Below are positions 45,301-56,238 of a DNA stretch of 61,752 nucleotides, piece by piece; position 1 is the stretch's first letter; each line of letters opens with the position of its first letter. The notes beneath the pieces are model-generated. The model was not told where the DNA came from, searched no databases, and saw nothing but the letters and a program-made list of their open reading frames with translations. Source of the stretch: Phoronis australis. Its lineage: Eukaryota; Phoronida; Phoronidae. The DNA is taken from positions 16,867 through 78,618 of the forward strand of contig NMRA01000984.1 of the NCBI GenBank assembly GCA_002633005.1, written 5' to 3'. The position numbers and the translations under genes are program-made.

Positions 45301-48300
45301 AACAGATAGATTAAAGGACCTGTGATACAACTTGACAAAATGATTGATTGCAAACTTCCACTAGAACATAATTTTAGGGTAAAATTTGCACAACTTATCA
45401 ACTTATTCATGACTTGAAGATAAATAAAGACTATTCCGTTACACATTGGTGGTGTCTTATACTCCAGTTTTGAGTTGGCACAATAGGAAAAAAGTATTGA
45501 CTTATTATGGTCTGTTTAGATTACACTGCGCTTTGTTTATTTCATAGCTGAGAACACTAGCTATGGGACAAACGTTCCTCATCCGGAGTGAAGCATGGCT
45601 GCCATATTTTGTAACTGTGGTTTGCTGAACAAACTTTACACCCAGAAAACTTAATTATTTCAATCATATCTACATGATCATTGATAAAATATGATTATTT
45701 TGACTTATGTTTAGGTATAAACAATACAGGCATGTTCGCCTTTAGCCAGCTGACCTTTGACCTCTCCTTGAAGGCAGCCAGTTCGTCTGCTCTCGTTTGC
45801 TTTAACCCTTTGCGCACCATAGCCATCTTCACGTGCATGATCCATGTGATTGCTATGACCCCTGCAGCCCATTTCTTCTGTCGATGCTCGAGGTAGATAC
45901 TCCGTGATTGGTAACACTTCCATGTCGCTTGGATCTTTGCAGCCGCAAGGTCACGACCTTCAGGTCCCAGATAGCGTCGACCCTGAAGGTAAAAAACACT
46001 GTTCATCTAAACTTGTCAAGAGCATGATTATGGAAGCATCAACTGCAAGAGCACGGCCGGAACATCAGCTTTTCCAAAGCAACCCGAGCACAGCATTATG
46101 TGAGGTCTTTGGTGTACTGCAGCCTAAAGATTTTTGAAATACAGTACAAGCCAAAACTAATTCAAACTGTATACTATATTACTTGCTCAGTAGCTGAAGA
46201 ATAACCTAAAGCTAATGTTTAGCTTCCATATGTACAGACTAATGCAGGCCTCCACTAATAGAAGCTACACTGGTCATAATCATTTTATAATGACCCAATG
46301 GCTAAACAGAGTGGCACTAGAGGGCAGCACCTCTTCAATACCCACCGGCCTAAATATTAGAGACTCGACATCATCCCTATTCATGATGGCTGTAAACATA
46401 GCGTGCAATGGTGGGTGACGATCTAACTCATAGTCCAAGGCCAAATCGGCCATGACGTCGCCGTTGATAAAGGCCACTGGGATGGAATAGTTAGTGAGAA
46501 GCTTCTCAAAGTGTTGCAACATCGTCACAATACTGAAAAATATACGTGAAACATTCTAGAATTAATATTTTTAGCAAGATGCTGGAAATAACAAAAAATG
46601 GATGATTCAGAGATGCTGAAAAAAATTCGTAACATTTTGGAACCAACGTTAACCCCATGTTCCCAAGCATCATGTGTCCATGTCACAAAGTTGCTTAAGA
46701 CCCAAATCAGAAAATTCTTCTAATACATTCCATTCAACTATTATCTGAAAACTAATTTTACATCATCTCCTCAAAAGCACACGGTCTAAAAATATAAATA
46801 CCCATAATTCCTACTTGCTACAAAACTGTTCACAGATCATTTCTAAACTGTGAAGCGCTAACAACTACATACTTCAGAAAAAGCTTTGATCAGAAAGTAG
46901 GACATGGGAATGAAAGTCAAAATTTCTGACTTAGGTTTTTATGTCACTATGGAAACAGCCGCTGGGGTAAGTGATGGTGAGTTATACCGAGCCTGATAAC
47001 ATCTCCAAATGATACCCTGTAGCAAGTGCCACGACAACACAGCATGCACAGCAAAAAACTGCTCCGCTTTATGAAAAGACAATGCATTTATCACATGCCA
47101 TGAACTGTATTCCTAAACTCCATGCTCCTCACGTAAGACCAGTGGTGTCTTGCTCATGGTGAATGAATTCTTCCTGAATTTCAAAAGCATTCTGAAAACA
47201 GACCAAGGCTTATCCACCCGTTTCTCAGTCATTTGTATCTTTTTCTCATTTTCCCTTTATTTGACTTCTTCTTGTTTAAGAATACTGATGTCTAGTACAT
47301 TTTTTTTGTTACTTTATAAATACAGTGCCTTTTTTGTATATAGTAATTGCTTATTTGTTTTTCAGAATTGTGTTGTCACAGTCAGTGTTAGCCTATGGGC
47401 CGAAGTGTTTTCTATGAAAATTGACTTTGAATTGAAGGTACAACATCCATATAGCTTCAGAATGAGATGGAAGCATTCAGTGAAGCAATCTTCTTCAAAA
47501 GCAATCTTTTCATTGGTCAACATCCATGCACCAGAGTCATGTGATAACAGAAGATGTCCAGTTCTTACCTCCCCCAGTGAAGACAGTAATGTTGCTTGAA
47601 TGTGAGGAACTCAGATGACTGATCTCGCGTCTTGCCGTGCTGAATTGCAAACCTGTGTTGAACACTGCGACTTATGTCTCCTGTAGCAGGAGTCGTGGGT
47701 GGTGGCTAAAACAAACACGAGACGGGCATTAGCGAATCACATGGTTTGCCTTAGAAACTATCCGTAACACACTCAGTTATAGCTCGTGCGATAAAACAAG
47801 GATAGAAATTGCTGAGTGAAAAACTAAAAAAGAGACACTGCAACAGTGAAATATCAAACTGGTATCATTAACGACAGTTACAAAATTCACAACAATACAA
47901 CACCAAAGCCACACTTTCAGAGATTTAAATAAAAAGCTGACACTGAGCTATACAGTACACAATCTACCAAATGAACTGAATGTTCTGATTGAATATTCTG
48001 AGAATACAAAAATATGACATACTAACTGTACCTTTCTGTCTATAAAAGCTAAATCACCACTTTAAACTTGTCTAGAATTTGTCAAAATCATAAAAACTTC
48101 CTACAAATTTGATTATTTTTTTGAAAAAAAATTGATATTTCATTACCAAAACATTTGATGTATTAGCAATGTTTAATCAATGATCAATTCTTTACGTGAA
48201 AGAAGACATAATTGTCTGATTGAGTGATTTTGATATGTATGTAATCACTATGTGACACAAGTTGCGGTATTGGTTGGATATAACGAACCAATATGAGAAG

Positions 48301-49042
48301 ACGTCTGTTTGAGAGGCTCACCTTGTCGTCAATAGAAACAGGCTGGTGCAGTAGAAGAAGAGAGAAAGTTTAAACACAATGATTATTTAGTGACAACATC
48401 GCCTACTAAAAGGAGCAACATTGACTGTTATCATAACGATTACTATAATAATTACAAATTATTTATTATAATTTTTATTTCTGAGTAGTGGCAAGAATTT
48501 GCTGCTAAACAGCTCCAAAAGCATCCAACAGTATTGTGCAATTTCGAATTATTATTTGCTCTCTGAATCTTAATCGACTGTGAAAATTTAAGAATTTGTA
48601 TATCACAAACATTTGAAGTCTGGCATGCATGCCCCCTATTCGCCACATCAGGTGACCTAATGAACATAAGTCCGAAAAGATTTCTGCCCCCGACCGAGAC
48701 TCGAACCCACGACCTTCTGCTCTCCGAGCAGACGCTCTTAAAACATTTTTGATCTATATTTTCCACACCGGTTTAAGATTTACAAAATAAATTTGGAGTA
48801 CACATTTACACAAGAGTTTAGTATAGCCAAGTTAAAAACTGGATTCTAAAACTAAAAAAAATTTTGGTCACGGACCACACAGCAAACAATCTTCTCAACT
48901 AAGAATGCTTTATTAGACATAATTCAAAATAAAAGTCAAAATAAAAATATCAGCTGTGTTTATAAAGCGTTTTAACTTCAGGTGAAAACAACTAATCTAG
49001 GAATAAAATACACAAAACTAAAACCAACTACATACAGAAAGG

Positions 49043-49101
<59 letters not shown>

Positions 49102-52100
49102 CATGCATGTATGTGACGGTGTGTGTGCGCGTGTGTGTGTGTGGGTGTGTGTGTGTGCGTGCGTGCATGCATGTGTGTGCGAGAAGTCTCTAACAAGGTG
49201 CGTCTATGTCTCATGCTAAACAGGTGCAAATATGGGACCTATATTACACTGTGCACAGCTTAAAGACAGCGGCAGCAAATCAGCCACACACTGCATTAGT
49301 GAAAACTACAGTGTCATTTTCTAATGTGTGCTTTTTAAAGCAAAGTAAATTATATTCAGAAAAAAACATAATACAAGTAAAACTACCAGTACAGTGACAC
49401 TACAAAAAAGTTCAAAAATAAAATGGCTACATTTGACTGTGTAGAGACTTGAAAGGGGCTCCTTGAGAAATATTCCAGCAGGACTAAACAATACTTGAGA
49501 AAATTTGGCAGAAGATGAAATGAGCCATAAGAAAAACGACAATGCCAAAATCTCTACACAGACTATACAAGCCTTCTAGAACACTATTATAGATTATTTA
49601 CTATCTGTCCTCCAGGTGTAGCTGCAAACAGTGGCTTCAATTTGACTGGCTGTAAGAAAATGGACAAGGCAATTCTGTTAACAATTACAGGAGGAAACAG
49701 ACTTCACAATCAATACATTCTATTAACGCTCAAAATTAATTTTAAAAAATGACAACATGCAAAGGCTAGAATACATATGACAAGTTTACTGAAAAATGAT
49801 CTCAATGGCCACCAACTCACCAAAGGCTGATAAGGCAACTGGAACTGTTTGGATGCAACTCGGGATTTTGCTGTGGATTTACGGGACACCTTCCCTTCTT
49901 GTCGGCTTTTGGCCAACTTTTTCTGATGTTCCGACTGCGTGACTATGATAGTGTTGTCGAGTTTGAATACTGGCTCATTTACCACATCTGAAATGGGACA
50001 GAAATTCAAATACTTGGTGACTTTTTGTTATTGCAGCTTTCACTGGGAATTGGTGAATTTAATCAAAATTCAGCAGGCTTCACCGCAGTTACGCCAAAAA
50101 CCAAAAAGCAAGTCGGATGAAAAATTACACTAAATCCAATTCGAAACTAAGCATGAAACTAAACCCCAGTTTTAATGGCAACAGTGGAACGAATAAGAAC
50201 AAGGCAGACGAGCGTAACTAAATTTCTGGGACTTTTTCACGGACTACTTTTGTAGGGTTGGGGAGTTTGATTAAAGATCTAGACCCTGGCCCTGATTACA
50301 AGCCTGCAAGCAGAAGAGCCTAGCCTCCTCCTGGTGTATTAGACAAAACAGCAAGCAGAAGGGCCTAGCCTCCTCCTGGTGTATTAGACAAAACAAAATT
50401 CTCACCAATTTCGGACAAAAATAATTTTTACAATATTTGATCATTTTTCAAATAAAAGTTTCTAAGTAAAGTTAACATAGTGTTAAAAATGCTAACAATT
50501 TCTCAAAACATTGTCTGGAGTTAGCTATGGCAAAGAGCTTTTAAAAAATGATAATAAGAGCATTTATTTGGTGCTGCTTAATGTAAGAAATGAAACAATA
50601 AATTTTATTTGTCCTCCAAAGTGTGTCCTGAATCCATGATTATTATTAAAATACGCCGCAGAATCCTTTCACTGACCTGTCAAAGAAGGTGACCTGAACT
50701 TCTCCTCCACATTATAAAGTGGCACCAACTTATTGGATACTGGCGAGGGTTCAAGGGTCAACTGAGCTGCAGGGGGTATCAAACCTCTCTGCAACAAGCT
50801 TAGAATGCCAAACCTTGCTTCCTCTTCGCTGATAGGTGGAGGAGGCAGAGACGCGTCTTTACGATTTGCTGCTGGCAATGCAGCCAAAGGCTCAATAGTA
50901 GACCCAGTGACTACTTTTCCAGGCAACTGAAAAAGACATCCTCTGATGTAAGTACCTATTAACTCAATTCTTGAAATTTTACATAATTTATTACATAACC
51001 CTGTGTCACATCAAAATTGGAAAATTAGAAGTGTACTGTGATAACATAAAACATAAAGCTGAAATTTGCTTTAATTGGACCCAAACAAGCAAACTTTGAA
51101 AAATACATTACTGTTCCTGTTCATATTCTTCGAGACAGTATTAAAATATCATCTAATAGTCAGTTAATGACAAAACCATTCTCGCAAACACAAAATAAAA
51201 AATGTGGCAATTAAAGCAATAAATATCTTATCTTGTTTCTCTTCATCTGTAAAAGTGTGAAAACGCTGATCTCCCACTTCAAAAGAGGAATAATCTGACT
51301 TGTGTTTAAAAACTAAGAAAAACATTTTTTGTATCTTTCAGAGGAGCTTTACTTGTTAAAGAACGCTTTCCAAACTATTTGAACATTTCAGCAAATATGA
51401 AACAACCATAATTCAAGAATGGAGTTGTAATTTGTATGTCAAGTAAAAAACATAATTTACTTCACACACTAATTCCTAATAGGTGACACGAAATTCACTA
51501 GGTGTCGCTCGTAAGACAACAGTCCCTACGCATGCATGGTAGACATGTGGGACTTCACTCTACAAATGGCCACCATGTTAACGAACAGCTTTGAATTATT
51601 TTCTTAATCCATTTTGAAGTCAAAAAGCGGAACCACCTTGAGTTCCTACATTAGCGTATTAAGTGAATGGCGGACAGCCCACTAGGTTCTGTCATGACAA
51701 TTTTCCAGAGCGTCCTCACCTGATGAGACTGTCGTGTGTGTATCAGAGGGAGCTGAATGCCATAATTATCATTAACCACTTGACGCGTCTGAGCATTCTG
51801 CGGGTTGGCCGTCACGTTAGTCTGGTAGTCTAAAGTGTGCTACAATGGAACAAGTCATGTTAGACTAAAGTGTGCTACAATGGAACAAGTCATGTTAGTC
51901 TAAAGTGTGCTACAATGGAACAAGTCATGTTAGTCTAAAGTGTGCTACAATGGAACAAGTCATGTTAGACTAAAGTGTGCTACAATGGAACAAGCCATGT
52001 TAGTCCAAAGTGTGCTACAATGGAACAAGCCATGTTAGTTGAAGTTCAACGTGATGTCGTGTAAACAGCATGACTAACACATAACCATACTGCGTCATTA

Positions 52101-55100
52101 AATTTAAGCACAAGTCGTTCAAACTCACAAGAAAAAATTGTTTAGGAAACGTTTCAGTATAAATAAGAAATTTCGGTAACTTTTTAAAATACATATCTTA
52201 ATTTGTTATTCAAAACGTACACGAAATAAATGCATAATACGACTAGAAAGGTTTCAGTGAGTACTGACTTCCAGTGAGACAATTTTCAGGAACCCTACAA
52301 AACCACAAAACCTGAAACAATATCTAAAAGATTTAATAGCAAATGNGGACCCAAACAAGTAATCTTTGAAAAATACATTAACTGTTCCTGTTCACATTTT
52401 TCTAGTATTAAATATCATCTAATAGTCAGTTAATGACAAAACCATTCTCGCAAACACAAAATAAAAAATGTGGCAATAAAAGCAATAAATATCTTATCTT
52501 GTTTCTCTTCATCTGTAAAAGTGTGAAAACGCTGATCTCCCACTTCAATAGAGGACTAATCTGACTTGTGTTTAAAAACTAAGGAAAACATTTTTGGTAT
52601 CTTTCAGAGGAGCTTTTACTTGTTAAAGAACACCATCCAAACTATTTGAACAGTTCAGCAAATATGAAACAACCATAATTCAAGAATGGAGTTGTAATTT
52701 GTATGTCAATTAAAAAACATAATTTACTTCACACACTAATTCCTAATAGGTGACACGAAATTCACTAGGTGTCGCTAGTAACACAACAGTCCCTATGCAT
52801 GCATGGTAGACATGTGCGACTTCACTCCACAAATGGCCACCATGTTAACGAACGGCTTTGAATTATTTTCTTAATCCATTTTGAAGTCAAAAAGCGGAAC
52901 CACCTTCCTTCATTAGTGTATTAAGTGAATGGCGGATAGCCCACTAGGTTCTGTCATGACAATTTTCCAGAGCGTCCTCACCTGATGAGACTGTCGTGTG
53001 TGTATCAGAGGGAGCTGTATGCCATAATTATCATTAACCACTTGACGCGTCTGAGCATTCTGAGGGTTGGCCGTCACGTTACTCTGGTAGTCTAAAGTGT
53101 GCTACAATGGAACAAGCCATGTTAGTTGAAGTTCAACGTGATGTCGTGCAAACAACATGACCAACACATAACCATACTGCGTCATTAAATTTAAGCACAA
53201 GTCGTTCAAACTCACAAGAAAAAATTGTTTAGGAAACGTTTCAGTATAAATAAGAAATTTCGGTAACTTTTTAAAATACATATCTTAATTTGTTATTCAA
53301 AACGTACACGAAATAAATGCATAATACGACTAGAAAGGTTTCAGTGAGTACTGACTTCCAGTGAGACAATTTTCAGGAACCCTACAAAACCACAAAACCT
53401 GAAACAATATCTAAAAGATTTAATAGCAAATGTTCTAATACCACAACCAAAATACGTTACTCAAAACATGAATTTCGCCTTCATGGTATACTATAAAATT
53501 CCACTGATTTTGGACAAAATTATGCCAATCTTTGTCTGTTTTTTCAATGGCATAGTTGCAAATGCCAATCATACGCCTGATAAAACTTTAAAGAGGTGCA
53601 GCATTTACTTGGGCTTGAGAAAATAAAAAATCAAATTTCACTTGAAGGTCTACCATATATTCCGTCCTAAATCAGTGAGAATTACCTTAGTTTGGCCAAC
53701 TTCAAAATTTAAATTGAATTTCAGTACCTGTTGTCCTGGTGAGTATCCCTTCATTTGCATGACTGGTTTGCCTCCAGAATGAGGACCAGACAACAGATGG
53801 CGCTTACCACTCACATCCCTGGAAAAGACATCACTGTTCATAGATTCGTTTTCATTCAAACGTTGATATTTGCCGACACTTCAAGCCGCACACAACACCA
53901 TGGGTTGTTAAACACCCAAATATCTTTCTTAAGAGGTTTCTACTGCAAGTTATTACAAGATGGTGTACTTTTAATTTCAACTTTAATATACATGGGCAGG
54001 CTACCTATAGTCATGGCTGTGCCATAAAAATTGACAGTCCATTGTTCTACAATTCAAAATAAAACAAGCTCTTGAAGGGTTCACTGTGGGGCAAAATAGT
54101 ATTTTACAAATGCTTCATTGATGCCAACCATCTATCAAATTAAAGACATTAGACAAGAATTTATTTTACGCAACTGACCCCTGACAAAGAAATTAGTTGC
54201 AAGACCAGTTACTTTTATTGGAGTGCTCAGCACAACTCACTATACCTACCTGACGTCTGAGGTTCTGAAGTCCGTCATCTTTCTGGCACCAAAGGATTCA
54301 CCTCCTGGCCTTGCCTTCATATCCCATGTTGTTTCCACAGTGACATACGGTTCATCCTGCTTGGCAGGAAAATCGAGAGATGGTAACGTCTGTACTCGGT
54401 TGTTGATCTGACTCAGAACTGTTTCAGTCTGGCTCTGCAAGTACATGGTATAATTAACAACTTGAAACAGATCAGGGAGTAAAAGAGGACCAATGTCATT
54501 TTTTTGCCAATCACTCAATAATTTTGCAGTGAGTGAAGGCGATATATATATATATAGTTATAGAGTTTCAATCAAAGCGACCCTTCAATGTTGATTGTGA
54601 TGAAGTTGAATAGTAAGTTAAACGTCAATGTCCCAATTATTTTAAACATCATCAAACAGGGTTGAAATCACACAAACCCAATTCTTAGAACACATTTTAT
54701 CTAATATTCAATGTTTTTTATCATTAAATGTCTGTGTTTTGTGATATACTTCAGCAGACCCTTTGACGTGACAACTGCATCTTGTTGTACAGCCTTATAG
54801 CTAATAATATCTGAGCTATTGAGACTGGTGGTGGTTGTTTTGTTGTTATCTGTAGATGTGCATCTCCTTAACAAGAACATTCAGTGCACTTTGTTCATTC
54901 TGCACAGTTCAAAAACTACCTTAAGTAAACAACAAATTTACAGACGTCTGTCATTCATCATGTCAAATTTCCAACAGTTTTCCATGAGGTTTTGCTTTCC
55001 CTATTTTCGATCAGTTTTCATGAACTGGAACTTTTTGTCAGTTTTCAGGCTTTCCAAGCTTTTATTGGTGAGAAGGAAGGGTCTTTCGACATGCGAATTA

Positions 55101-56189
55101 TATTGCTCAATACGTAAAATTAACATTTATTTAACCCTTCATTTACTACCTCAATAGTGTATCACGTCTAACACGTTATTTAGAATTCATATAGCACCTA
55201 CCTTGATGCCTTGCTCAGTGACCGTAATAGCATTTTCAAGTGCAGACAGGTCCAGCTCCCTTGACTGTCCATCATTTAGGAGTTTGTCTTTCAGATGTTG
55301 TAGGTCTTCCTGAACCTGAAATACATGTATGTCAAGCTTTGACTAAATGTACAGAAATATGTAATGGTCACTTACATCGAGTACGTCCTGAAAAAAGGTC
55401 GCGCCTTCATAGAGAATAACTTATACATGATTGTCCTAGCTCTAAAAATGACGAACATTTACATCATATTCAAATTTTTCATCAAAACAAGAAAATTAGT
55501 GGATAAATTTGACAATGAAGTTGGCCCCACACGCATTTCCTAGAGGCTGAAATGTGTCCACAAAACATACATTTCGTTGAGCAAGAAATTTGTCCATGAG
55601 AAAATGCGCCATATACCATAAGCCTAAAGTACTTAATTTATAGTGAAAGGCATGCTTGATATGTGACGGTGCATGCTTATATTCTGCAGTTTGGATGAGT
55701 CTTTTCCTAAATTGGAATTATATTAGGATAGAATGCGTCTGCCTGAAACACGCGGTGTTAGTTCTAGAGGATGAAAAATATTTGGAACTGGAAAAAACAC
55801 ATTTTAACAAACTAAGATAGTTTTCTGTTAGATTTCTGCCAGTTCACAGCCAATGAAATACTTTTCAGGTTGTATAAAAGGTCAGTCACTCTAGAACAAT
55901 GTACAAGTGAGCCAATTGCAATTTTTGTTTGACCATTTCAAGAACGAGCTTAAATGTACACTAAAACATGCGGACGGCAATAACACGCAATTACTCACTG
56001 CCATTGCCCGATTATCCTTTGTTTGGATTGAAACTTTTAATCAGGCTAAACATCGACCCCTAGCTATATCTTAGCAGGTAGGGGTCGATGTTTAGCGTAA
56101 TGTCAACTCATCACATGCAATTAGTAGTTAGTTTATCAAAACACAGGAACCTGGTTTTGGCAGATTCAAAGGTGTTGACCTCCAAAAAC

Positions 56190-56238
<49 letters not shown>

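Larger units (their letters stand above)
51080..52345. repeat. Copy 1 of a 1.1–1.27 kb duplication (likely allelic, false)
   Basis: Matches 52347–53431 nearly base for base apart from scattered substitutions and small indels. It includes a full copy of IQCH exon 5 (51821–51720) and six units of a 35-bp minisatellite (51829–52039), where the other copy has one unit. It ends at AATAGCAAATG, just before the N at 52346. Confidence 0.92.

Noticed and set aside
47150-47599. 149-codon plus-strand ORF
   Set aside because: It overlaps the end of IQCH exon 9 on the opposite strand and has the low-complexity Phe/Leu/Ser look of translated AT-rich intron.
49060-49180. Alternating GT tract as possible Z-DNA regulatory site
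   Set aside because: It is possible physically, but it lies deep in an IQCH intron with no other regulatory sign.
48978-49229. Histidine/threonine-rich ORF
   Set aside because: It is the translation of the CT/GT microsatellite on the minus strand.
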